Below, one piece after another: positions 21,546-31,270 of a DNA stretch of 64,000 nt; the stretch's first letter is position 1, and each line of letters starts with the position of its first letter. The notes beneath the pieces were generated by a model that did not search any database, was not told the DNA's origin, and saw only the letters and a list, made by a program, of their open reading frames with translations. Location: positions 10,001 through 74,000 of the forward strand of contig BSBN01000494.1 of the NCBI GenBank assembly GCA_027924645.1, given 5' to 3'. The stretch is from Cunninghamia lanceolata. Lineage: Eukaryota > Streptophyta > Pinopsida > Cupressales > Cupressaceae. The position numbers and the translations under genes are program-made.

Positions 21546-23130
21546 AATCCCCATTTGTTATGCTTTGACTTTTTTCACTAGTCCCCTACAAATGAATTGT
21601 TTCATTTCACATGGCCTTTATCCTAATTTCCCGCATACTCCCTCCCAATGCCCATTTTAAATTCAAGACCAAGAGACATGAAAAATGTGAAAAGAAAACA
21701 TAAATAAATTTTGGCATTCTGATCCATTAGTGACACAGTGTGTCAGGGCCCACACAAGCATGCAACACACATATATGTAGAATACCTGAAGTGCTCAGAA
21801 AAATCTAAATTCATGGATTTGCAAACAATGTTACTCAACCTCATTAATCCATTGAATCATTTACATTGCTATGCTTGATGCTTAAATAGCTAAAAAAGAA
21901 AAAAAGAAATGCAATCATACTACTAGTTTTCAACACACAAGACGTTACAAAGTTTGGATTTGAAAATAAACTAAAAGCATCATTTTGTTCCTTGTATCTG
22001 AAAGGGAAAATTAGAACTAAGATTAACGACATCGTAGAAAATGTAACCTCTGTGTTCATCTAAAAATCATTTGTTGGATTAAATTTCTACTAGTTCATCC
22101 AATCTATGGCAAATGGATTAGAAGATTTTTTTTTGCATGATGTTCTCCGGCAGTTTTCACATCTGAACTATTAATCACATGTAATATTTGAAAACAATGT
22201 AGATGTGGTGCAAATCTACATAGAGCTTAAATTAATGTGTGCAAGTTGAAACTAAAATTTAAGAAAGGTATAATGTAAGTACACTTATCATTTTTCATTA
22301 AATAATATACATCTTATATTTATTAACATTAAAAACTAAAATAAATAAAAATTATATAAAACAAATAATAATAAGTGAAACAAGTTCATTGCAATGCTAC
22401 CGAACTGAAGATAGGTAATGCTCGGGCATCTTTGAATTTTGGAATGATTAGATCGTACGAGAGGTGAGGTGAAATTGCAGTTGTGAAGTGGGCGGGTCCC
22501 ACATATTCAATTGTTTCTCTTTTCCCACAGTGCTGTTGTTTGAATGCTTAAAGGCCGGACATTTTAATATTAGAAGGCATGAGCACATTTCCCTTGGGCT
22601 AAAAGTTAAGATTCTACTCCTCGAGGCATTGCCAGGGGCAGGTATCGAGTTCAAATCTGATTAGTTCCAATTCAGAGACAATGGAAATCGCCAGAACTCA
22701 TTTAGTGTAACACGGGTTAGTAGAAATATCAGTACCCTTTTTCATTTCCACGCAAATTCAAGTGCCTTCATGTTTTATTAATTTGTCGTGGAGCAATGGT
22801 TTAAAGAACGGATTCCCCTGAAATTGAATAAATATGGCACAGATCATTTTAGTTAGAGTGTTGTTTCTTGTTTTCAGTTTGGGTTTGCTCCCCTAGACGC
22901 ACAAAACTTTTGGGTAATTTGAGTTTGACCACAGAGCGCAGGCCCAAGAAAAGCATTTGCTGAAATTGATTTGGATTTTTAGGGTTAATTCAAAATGATT
23001 TCGACTACTGCTTTGGTCTTTTTTGAATAGCCGGCTGAGGATTTGGAATGGTGTTTTGTGGCTACTGATAAATAAAGTCCTACTCGCCTCACTTATAATT
23101 TGTTTGTGAGCTCGCAATATGTAGTCCAAG
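21546..23130. other. Unassigned stretch
   Basis: No transposon domain, long ORF or RNA gene is recognised. It is less AT-rich and less repetitive than most spacers here, so it may be old unique sequence upstream of the transporter relic. Confidence 0.4.
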
Positions 23131-23136
23131 TAGAGT

Positions 23137-23148
23137 ATTATATAAAGG
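23137..23148 (+). promoter_or_regulatory. Candidate TATA box upstream of the LHT relic
   Basis: ATTATATAAAGG is a good plant TATA match on the same strand, about 1.55 kb upstream of the relic exon. No other promoter feature or first exon could be identified, so the link is speculative. Confidence 0.2.
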
Positions 23149-24696
23149 ATGAAAGAAACTAAATTTGCTGTAATAAGTCGCACATATAGAAATCACTGTC
23201 TTAGCAAGGACTTTCAGCAATTCTAACCCTCTCCTTGATATATGTTTGAATTTAAGTTCTCATCAAACCACAGTGGCAGAGCCTTAATAGGAACGTCCCT
23301 GTGAGCAGTTTCCCCCATTCCCGAGCGATTTGATAAATCCCATCTGTCTCTCCATTAAAACGAGTAACTTACCCTCTCGTGAATAGCTAGCACTATTCCA
23401 CCTTTGATCTGCTGCTTGTAAAGCTAACACTTAAGCAATTCATGTCCAGAGGCATATTTAAATGCTTAGATAAAGTATTGATTTTGATTTGAGCTAAATT
23501 GAAATCATAACGATTAAGCCCTTTCATTTGGACTATTTACTTATGGCCAAGGCTCATGGAAAGAGCTTGTTAAATTTTATATACAGCAGCTGCTTAAAAC
23601 ATGTCGAACCGATTTTTTAAGTGGACTCATGATTTTTTTTTTTGGGTGTTTATTTTTTACTTGGTACGTATGATTTGGATGAAAGATAAATTTTAGATAA
23701 AGTTTTAGTGGGAGAATGTAATAATTTGGAGGAAATTTTAGTTTACGCCTAGGTTAAGAAAATGCAGATTCTGTCTGAAGCTTTTAAAAAAAAAAAAAAA
23801 AAAGATTATTTCAGTTTGTTTTGCAGTCCAAAACGGACCTTCAAGAATTTAAGCACCCTAAAGCTATGAAAGGGAATGATTAGAAACTTACATTGAATTT
23901 TCATTGACCATTTAATTAATTATCAGATCATAGTCAAAAGTCTTGTTTCTATCTTCCAGTTTCATCTGCTAAAAAATAGTGTTGTCTTAAGAGTAATTTC
24001 TCCAAGCTCATATACTATAGAGTGGGATGAGTGCAGGGCAGGGGAGAAAATTTCTTAATGTCCATTCCAATCTTCTGGTAATAAGCTGTTTTCTAGTTCT
24101 ACATATTCCTGGGGAATGTTTATGTTAAGGCCATATTTCATTTGAGGTTCAGGATGGGGTAGCTTTTGCTTTCAAGTTATCTAAGTCTCTTGTTTGTAAT
24201 ACCATGTCTAATGTTTTTCGAGTCTTAACTATATTTTGAAAAAAACTGGTCAACGTCCTGAACCTTCTCCTAATCCATCTTCAGAAAACTTAAGAAAGAA
24301 GCCAATACTTCTTCTTCAATAATCTCTTCCTTTGTTAAATTGCCTGCTATTCGGTGTTGGACTGTAAGTCTCTCCCCTCGTTCAATTGAATCATTTTCTA
24401 AACTTTTTTTTGGTTATATTTTATTAGAAAAGATATAAAATAATTATCAGTTTAAACAAGAAAAAAAAATATTTAAAATAATTATTAGCTGTAACGAAGA
24501 TTATAATAGTCTGTTCTATAATCACTAATTACCCTGTAATTACTTGACATTTGCCTTTGATCTTTGTTGCGAATTACTCTTGTTGGATTCCTTTCATTTA
24601 TTACACTCTTAATAGTTGTCACTATTGCATTCAGTTATAACACCGAAAGTTTTAAGTTCACCATTCCTGAATTTACTAGTTTTTTATTCCTTGTAG
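23149..24696. other. Unassigned; may include an upstream intron of the LHT relic
   Basis: No coding exon is identified. The sequence just before 24697 (ACTAGTTTTTTATTCCTTGTAG) has the pyrimidine run and AG of a plant 3' splice site. An A18 run lies at 23786-23803. Confidence 0.35.
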
Positions 24697-24885
24697 GAAC
24701 TCCTTGCAGGATGGTTTAAATGAAAATGGAGGACCAGAGAAAAAAGAAGGAAATATTTATGAAGATTGGCTTCTAATCACATCATCTCGTAATGCAAAAT
24801 AGTGGTATGCAGCATTCCACAATGTCACTGATATGGTCGGTGCTGGAGACGACAGCTTACCCAATGCAGTATCACTCTTGGGATG
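24697..24885 (+). pseudogene. Lysine/histidine transporter-like (LHT, AAAP family) exon relic
   Basis: LHT proteins are plasma-membrane proton-coupled amino acid importers. In one frame the segment reads YEDWLLITSSRNAK, a stop, then [15 protein letters not shown] and SLLGW. This is the cytoplasmic N-terminus and first membrane helix of LHT1-like proteins, where the family has DWLPITSSRNAKWWY and then a GAGVLxLPYAM-type helix. The TAG at 24800-24802 replaces one of the two Trp codons, and the VL of the helix is Asp-Asp. The exon is bounded by a good 3' splice site (AG at 24695-24696) and a GT donor (GTATGA at 24886), and no start codon lies in frame. No further exon is found before the LTR element at 25797. 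The match is from motif memory. Confidence 0.75.
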
Positions 24886-25791
24886 GTATGAATACTCCAA
24901 GCAACATAATTGTACACCCAATTTTTCGCTAAATCTGCAGCGATAGCAAATTAGCACAAATTCACACACTATCCTTAAAAGAGGTGAGCAATAACAAACC
25001 GCTTGATTTTGGCAAGGCCTAAAAAAAAAAAAAAATTCTATCATTTAGATTTTAATTGCTTTTTAATTTGAAAAAGTAATTCCTTGTTGATTTTTTCATG
25101 TGCAAATTGGCTGGAAACGTTGATGTTTATTTAGAAGAAAATCTAGGTCTAGCTATTGGAGGCAAGACTTTTATGGATTCCTTAGTGAACTTATTATGAC
25201 TTGTCATATATGTTGGAATTTAAATGATTAAAATGGAAGCCATGATTTTATTTGAAGGATTTCAAATTGTGATTATTAGGGGTGGAATAATTCTTTGATT
25301 GAAGAGGAGTTCGAAATTATTATTAATGTTGCGAATGGTTATATGATTTAAGTTTCAAGGCGTGAAGTGATATGAAAGAAGTTAATCTAACAAATTTGAA
25401 CTAACTCCTTTTTATGTGTTACTAGTATTTGTTGAGATGTGATTTAAAAAAGACTTTAAGAAAAGACAATGGAATAATTTCCCATGCTAAAGTTTTTAAA
25501 CCTAGTGAAGAATACAATATTTGAGTAAAGAGGAAGTGCCATAGAAGGAGAACTGAGAAAGGAAAATACTGAAACCATATTGAAAAAACAAAGCAAGTGC
25601 TTAGGAAGGATTCTAGTAAAAAGTTCAATGGAAACACTCTTGAAGAATTCAGTAGAGACATCCTCTACTTTGTATTACAAATATCAAAGAGAGTGAGTAC
25701 CAATTCAAAATTGTAGACATTTAGTTTAGTGAGATGTGAAAAGACCTAAGAGGTTTTAAGTTGTAAGGTAAATTCCAATTTTATTAACACC
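24886..25791. other. Unassigned stretch between LHT relic and LTR element
   Basis: A15 lies at 25021-25035. No next LHT exon and no transposon domain is recognisable. Confidence 0.4.
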
Positions 25792-25796
25792 TCATG
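25792..25796 (+). repeat. Target site duplication TCATG (left)
   Basis: The exact second copy is at 31266-31270. Confidence 0.92.
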
Positions 25797-26806
25797 TGTA
25801 ATGCCCCACCAAAATTGAAAACATTACAAGGCTGTGATATTCCCCGTCAGATAGATTTGAGGCTGACTTCCTCAAAATAAGATATGGTGGACCTTCATGG
25901 CCGACTCTTATATGAAGCCGACTTCAGAAAACATATTTTAAAAAATAAATTAAGGTTGACCACCTTAAATGCTGGCCGACCATCTTAAAGGAACAATAAA
26001 TGAGTTTCATATATTGCGATGGAGAAAGATCAAATAGGTGCTAGATGACAAGGACACGATTTGTTTATGGAGTAGTTTAATTAATAAAAGACATACTTGT
26101 TTGTTGGAGTCACACCCTTGCAAAGACATAGGAAGATATAAAGGGGAAATCATCAGAGGAGGAATGGAATCAAGGGATCGAGACTGATTATTGAGAATAC
26201 AAAAAAGCAGAGCAGATTCAGAAATATATCTGCACTCAGCAGACTAAGGCATAATCAGCAAAATATTAATAGCTTCTGAATATTTCATAGTACTGCTGTG
26301 ATGGATCAATGCTTAAAGTATATTCTTTTAAAAGAAATAGATTATATATTTATTTATGTATGTTTTTATGCTATGATCAATCATATGTAAGGTTGAAGGA
26401 AGCAAGTTAGAAGGATGTTGTTTACGGGCCTCTCATGCTAAGCACGCCACTCCGAGGGTGGAATTGTCTTAGTTGGACGTTCTTGCCGCTTGGGGCCAAG
26501 TGGTGGGTTGTTTGGGACACTCGTGCTCTTGGGCTTAGGTGGGTTGAGTAGTTTACAGGCACCCGTTTCAAGGTTTTCCTATCAAGCCAAACTATGATTG
26601 GTTGTATGGATTCAAGGAGTTTCAATCACAAGAGGGATGGACGAGACAAGCATGAATTATATTTCCAATATTATCTAACATGATTGCATGTCCTAAACCA
26701 AGATTTATCTTGCTTAAAAGCATTTAAGTGGTAAGTTGTAACCCTAACTCATTAAACTTGTGATTATAGGGCTAGATTTAGGGCAATCCCAAAAGGGGAC
26801 ATTACA
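25797..26806 (+). repeat. 5' LTR of the non-coding element
   Basis: It starts TGTAATGCCCC and ends GGGGACATTACA, which form a near-perfect 11-12 base terminal inverted repeat. TATA box TATAAAGG is at 26137-26144, about 340 bases into the LTR. An ORF of 67 codons on the minus strand is not a gene. Confidence 0.95.
26137..26144 (+). promoter_or_regulatory. TATA box in the 5' LTR
   Basis: TATAAAGG in the context GAAGATATAAAGGGG is conserved in the 3' LTR at 30597-30604, as expected for the Pol II promoter of the element. Confidence 0.65.
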
Positions 26807-26808
26807 AA

Positions 26809-26820
26809 TGGTATCAGAGC
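26809..26820 (+). other. Primer binding site, initiator Met-tRNA
   Basis: TGGTATCAGAGC is an exact match to the standard plant primer site complementary to the 3' end of initiator Met-tRNA, two bases after the LTR. Confidence 0.93.
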
Positions 26821-26856
26821 ATCCTTCTTGCCATCATGTGAATGATAGTTGATGCA

Positions 26857-27546
26857 ACGTATATTCATGTGTATACTTCATGCCTGACATACATTCATGT
26901 ACATGCTTCGTAACTTACGCGTATTCAAGTGTATACTTCATGGCTTACGTGTATTCGTGTGTATACTTCGTGACTTATGTGTATTCAAGTGTATACTTCA
27001 TGCCTTATGTGTATTCATGTGTATGCTTTGTGACGTACATGTATTCATGTGCATACTTCGCGTATTAGATGTATTTACGTGTATGCTTCATGCCTCGTAT
27101 CTTACGTGTATTTATGTGTATACTTCGTGTATTACGTGGATGCTTCATGCTTTGTGTATTATGTGTATTTATGCATATACTTTGTGTATTACGTGTATGC
27201 TACATGCTTCTTGTATTACATGTACTTATGCATTACGTGTATGCTTCATGCTCTGTGTATTACATGTATTTATGCGTATACTTTGTGCCTTACATATACT
27301 TAATGTATCACGTGTATTTATGTGTATGCTCCATGCTTCACATGTACTTATGTGTATACTTTGTATATTATGTGTATCTATGTGTATGCTTCATACTTAG
27401 TGTATCACGTGTACTTATATGCTTCATGCCTCACACGTATTTATGTGTATACTTCGTATGCTTCATGCTTTGTGTCTTACGTGTATACTTTGTGTATCAC
27501 TTATGCTTCATGTATTACGTATATCTATGTGTTTGCTTCATGTCTA
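26857..27546. repeat. Tandem array, ~30-bp unit, about 23 copies
   Basis: The unit is about GTGTATACTTCATG followed by CTTACGTGTATTCAT. Phase is exactly 30 bases for the first eight copies (GTGTATACTTC or its variants at 26869, 26899, 26929, 26959, 26989, 27019, 27049, 27079), then slips and becomes irregular. As 30 is a multiple of three, all forward frames stay open for long stretches (up to 201 codons, Cys/Tyr/Val/Phe-rich). These openings follow from the period and are not genes. The array begins about 35 bases after the primer site, in what would be the leader. Confidence 0.92.
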
Positions 27547-27814
27547 ATGTTTCTCCAACAAGTTTACTCTGTGTGTTTAAGATTACTTTATGCTTAAAAA
27601 TTATGAAAATGCCAAATCTATCAAAGCTTTATTTGATAAGTAGGAGGTATTTTTTGCAGCATGTCAAATTATGATATTATATTTCAGGGTTGAACTGCGT
27701 AGTTTTTGAGGCAAACACATGACCCATATTTCATGAGTAGTGGTTCACATGAACCCATCTCTCATGTTAATGAATGGTCCACTTAGCACTCATTGCATCT
27801 AGGTGATGCATACA

Positions 27815-27927
27815 GGGGTGAAGCATTGGGACTTCCCAGGAGATCACCCATCTTAGTACTACTCCGACTCAAGTGCGCTTAACCATGGAGTTTCCCCCAA
27901 GATCAAGCCCACTTAGCTTGCTACCCC
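27815..27927 (-). rRNA. 5S rRNA-derived sequence (transposon cassette, not a host gene)
   Basis: On the minus strand this 113-base segment follows plant 5S rRNA from GGGGTAGCAAG at the 5' side to CTTCACCCC at the 3' side. The internal Pol III control region is well kept: GGTTAAGCGCACTTGAG (box A), AAGATGGGT (intermediate element), GGGTGATCTCCTGGGAAGTC (box C). The 5' third is diverged. No T-run terminator follows directly and it lies alone inside a retroelement, so it is not part of a 5S array. Pol III transcription opposite to the element is possible but unproven. Confidence 0.8.
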
Positions 27928-28176
27928 ATTTGCAAAACCTTCAGCAAGTGTCATGCCTTATGAACCATTCATTATAGAACCCCTTTAGCTCATCAATTGA
28001 TAAGTAGAAGGTATTTTTCGCAGCATGTCAAATTATGATATTATATTTCAGGGTTTAACTGCGTAGTTTTTGAGTCAAACAAATGACCCATATTTCATAA
28101 AGTGGTTCACATGAACCCATCTCTCATGTTAATGAATGGTCCACTTAGCACTCATTGCATTTAGGTGATGCACACA

Positions 28177-28226
28177 GGGGTGAAGCATCGGGACTGCCCG
28201 GGAGGTCACCCATCCCAGTACTACTC
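28177..28226 (-). rRNA. Second, truncated 5S-derived copy (3' half only)
   Basis: On the minus strand it runs from GTACTGGGATGGGTGACCTC to the CACCCC end, so it contains box C and the 3' end but lacks box A. It is truncated exactly where the inverted tail begins, which means it cannot be a complete Pol III promoter. Confidence 0.75.
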
Positions 28227-28303
28227 ATGAAATATGGGTCATGTGTTTGACTCAAAAACTATGTAGTTAAACCCTGAAATATAATATCATAAAGCTTTAT
28301 TTG

Positions 28304-30238
28304 TCAAACGCTTGAGAAGCACTAACAAATTAACTTATGTAATAATGAAGAATTGTAACTAGTGAAGTGAAAAAGTGTGACTCCCTCAAACTTGAGATAT
28401 AAAAGGGGAGAGCATTTCATTTGAGAAAGACATCCAAAACATCATTGAAGAATTCAATTAAGAATAGGACCCTAGGTGATTTTACAAGTAAATTAAATTA
28501 GGTTCTCAAGAATAACGATGATGCGAGAAAGGATGAAACCCCAAATATGAAAAGTGTGACCTTTCAAATTTAGGACTTCCTTAACAATAAAATACAAAAA
28601 AGGGAATCATTTCCTTGTGAAATAGGAAATGAATTTAACAATCAACTCAAAGATTAACTATTATTCTCAGAAAAGGCAGCCAAGAAGAGTAGTGATTTCT
28701 TCAAGAAATAGATATAAAGGATAAATCAACTCATTGACATAAGCAATCGTTATTCGTCAGGAAATCAACCAATCAAATTATCAAAGTTTCCCAAGGAAGG
28801 AACAATCAATCATTGAATCTAACGATATAATTTGACTTCCAAATTCTCAAATGAAAATCTAGTTGTCACGAAAACTTAGGCATAACTAAAAGATGGATTA
28901 AGGTTATCTTTCAAACTTCGAGATTTAAGTACATTGAGGTATCATCTTGACCTAGGATGGTCAATCGTTTAAAAGCCAAAACAACAATTCTGAGAGAATG
29001 TAATGAAGACAACTCAATTCTTTAGGAACCTACAAATTTGAAGAGAGCTCTTAAAAGAAATGTTGGAAATTTATCATAAGATATATTCATCAAAGCTTCA
29101 TGGAAGAGGAACATCGTTGAAAATAAATTGTTCTATTCCTTTGGAACAAGAGCAAATGTAGAAACAACTGATCTATCCCACACTCATTGAAACAATGGCA
29201 ATACAATCCAATCCATACCACAGATGATCTACCTTGTAACCTATAAAATTGATTTAGTGAACTTTGTAGATCATTTCATCCAAGGGTCTAAGTTCCCTTT
29301 CTTGATTAGAGTAACTTAGATAAATTTCATATACACCAAGTTTCAACAAAGTTGCTACATAAGCCTATGCTAAGTTATATTATGGGCCCATAACCCACAA
29401 ATCCTAGGATCATTTTCACCTCTTAAACTTTGGGAAAAAATTAAGATTGTTGATGGGATAAAACAATACTTTTTTGAGGTATGAAAATCATCCTTGTATT
29501 AACATGGAATATGTCAGATCATTACAAGAGGAGTGACAACCTCCCATTGATATGGAAATTGGATGTTAGTATCAATTTATAAATTCAAATTCTATGAAGT
29601 ATTCATGGAGTCCAAGACTTTGGTACATCCGATAATATATACTTGAGGATTATCTAGGGAATACATACTTAGAAGGTTATAACGTGTTGATATACGTTGA
29701 AAAATGTTTAGACTAAGTGTTACAAACACCTATAAGATATTTTCAATTACACTCTCAATCTTGTCTCAAGCTTTGTTTGAATGATTAAAGGAAATAAAAT
29801 ATACTTACTCCCAGTTGATGGTATAGGAAAAAGGCTACAAACCATAGTAAAGGATCTTGTTATTTACAACACTCCCGATGAAAGATGCAACAATTTTCTA
29901 TCATTATAGATTTCAACAAGGGGTAATGAAGAATTTGTATCATTGCCCAAAATCCTTGTGGTGATGAGATGAGAGAAAACTTGTCTTAAGTTAGGGACCC
30001 TACCAATTACCAACTCGTGGATTTGTTGTTGAGAGATATTGGGAAATACAAGTATCTGAATCGGAAGAATATGGGACAATAAATTGTCCTCATACTTTAG
30101 AGAAGGTTATCAACTTTATGATCTGAAAGGGATATGCTGGCAGTTGACAAGTATACTAACAACCATTCTTCAAGGAGGATTGATCTGAGATCCTGATTAA
30201 GAGCGTCCTAGTTTGTGATTGCTTGAGGGCAAGCAATC
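28304..30238. other. Non-coding interior of the LTR element
   Basis: About 1.9 kb without ORF over 75 codons, gag or pol motif, or obvious repeat. It is AT-rich and presumably held packaging or replication signals, but none can be named. Confidence 0.6.
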
Positions 30239-30253
30239 TTGGGAAGGGCAGAC
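30239..30253 (+). other. Polypurine tract
   Basis: TTGGGAAGGGCAGAC abuts the 3' LTR and would prime plus-strand DNA synthesis. Thirteen of its bases recur before the 3' LTR of the chromovirus on the minus strand at 41073-41090. Confidence 0.8.
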
Positions 30254-31265
30254 TATAATGCCCCGCCAAAATTGAAAACATTACAAGGCTGTGATATTCC
30301 CCGTTAGACAGATTTATGAGGCCAACTTCCTCAAAATAAGATATGGCCGACCTTCATGGCCGACTCTCATATGAAGCCGACTTCAGTAAACATATTTTAA
30401 AAACTAAACCAAGGCCGACCACCTTAAATGTTGGCCGACCATCTTAAAGGAACAACGAATGAGTTTATATATATTGTGATGGAGAAATATCAAATAGGCG
30501 CTAGATGACAAGGACAAGATTTGTTTATGGAGTAGTTTAATTAATAAAAGACATACCTGTTCGTTGGAGTCACACCCTTGCAAAGACATAGGAAGATATA
30601 AAGGGGAAATCATCAAAGGAGGAATGGAATCAAGGGATCAAGACTGATTATTGAGAATACAAAAAACAGAGCAGATTCAGAAATATATCTGCACTCAGCA
30701 AACTAAGGCAGAATCAACAAAATATTAATATCTTTTGAATATTTCATAGTACTACTGTGATGGATCAATGCTTAGAGTATATTCCTTTAAAAGAAATAGA
30801 TTATATATGTATTTATGTATGTCTTTATCCTATGATCAATCATATGTAAGGTTTGAAGGAGACAAGTTAGGAGGATGTTGTTTACGGGCCTCTCATGCTA
30901 AGCATGCCACTTCAAGGGTGGAATTGTCTTAGTTGGACATTCCTGCCGCTTGGGGCCAAGGGGTGGGTTGTTTGGGATACTCGTGCTCTTGGGCTTAGGT
31001 GGGTTGAGTAGTTTACAGGCACCTCTTTCAAGGTTTTCCTATCAAGCCAAACTATGATTGGTTGTATGGATTCAAGGAGTTTCAATCATAAGAGGGATGG
31101 ACGAGACAAGCATGAATTATATTTCCAGTATTATCTAACATGATTGCAGGTTCTAAACCAAGATTTATCTTACTTAAAGCATTTAAGTGGTAAGTTGTAA
31201 ACCTAACTCATTAAACTTGTGATTCTAGGGCAAGATTTAGGGCAATACCAAAAGGGGACATTACA
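30254..31265 (+). repeat. 3' LTR of the non-coding element
   Basis: It is collinear with the 5' LTR across its full length. The terminal TG has become TA (TATAATGCCCC), and the end GGGGACATTACA is intact. TATAAAGG is at 30597-30604. Confidence 0.94.
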
Positions 31266-31270
31266 TCATG

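Larger units (their letters stand above)
27636..28290. repeat. 5S-derived block: duplicated unit plus inverted tail
   Basis: Unit 1 (27636-27999) and unit 2 (28000-28226) are tandem copies starting ATAAGTAG[GA]AGGTATTTTT, 364 bases apart. Unit 2 stops inside its 5S part. From about 28220 to 28290 the sequence is an inverted copy of the early unit (ACTACTCATGAAATATGGG reading back to ATAATATCAT), joined through the shared heptamer ACTACTC. AAAGCTTTATTTG occurs directly outside both ends (27623-27635 and 28291-28303), a 13-base direct repeat that may be a target duplication. The orientation suggests a Cassandra-type or SINE3-type 5S carrier, but no LTR ends are seen. Confidence 0.85.
25797..31265 (+). 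mobile_element. Complete non-coding LTR retrotransposon (LARD-like) with TCATG target duplication
   Basis: Two LTRs of about 1.01 kb (25797-26806 and 30254-31265) flank a 3.4-kb interior. TCATG occurs directly outside both ends (25792-25796 and 31266-31270), so this is one intact insertion. The primer site TGGTATCAGAGC starts two bases after the 5' LTR, and a purine tract (TTGGGAAGGGCAGAC) abuts the 3' LTR. The interior has no gag or pol similarity. It holds a ~30-bp tandem array, a 5S rRNA-derived block, and about 2 kb of unassigned sequence. It must have been moved in trans. Its LTR ends and purine tract closely resemble those of the chromovirus at 40.6-49.2 kb. The LTRs differ by roughly 5-6% by eye. 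Confidence 0.95.

Noticed and set aside
15040..21550. Target duplication of the gypsy element
   Set aside because: The flanks TCTAA and AATCC do not match. The 5' LTR start is mutated, so the border may be off by a few bases.
26857..27546. CRISPR-like array of 30-base repeats
   Set aside because: The units are directly adjacent with no unique spacers and the sequence is plant retrotransposon. It is a minisatellite.
26897..27674. Long overlapping plus-strand ORFs (up to 201 codons) rich in Cys, Tyr and Val
   Set aside because: They exist because the underlying array has a 30-base period without stops. All forward frames are open, and the encoded peptides are just the repeat read in different frames.
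27815..27927. Functional host 5S rRNA gene
   Set aside because: It is diverged in the 5' third, single, not in a tandem 5S array, and embedded in a retroelement block with a truncated second copy.
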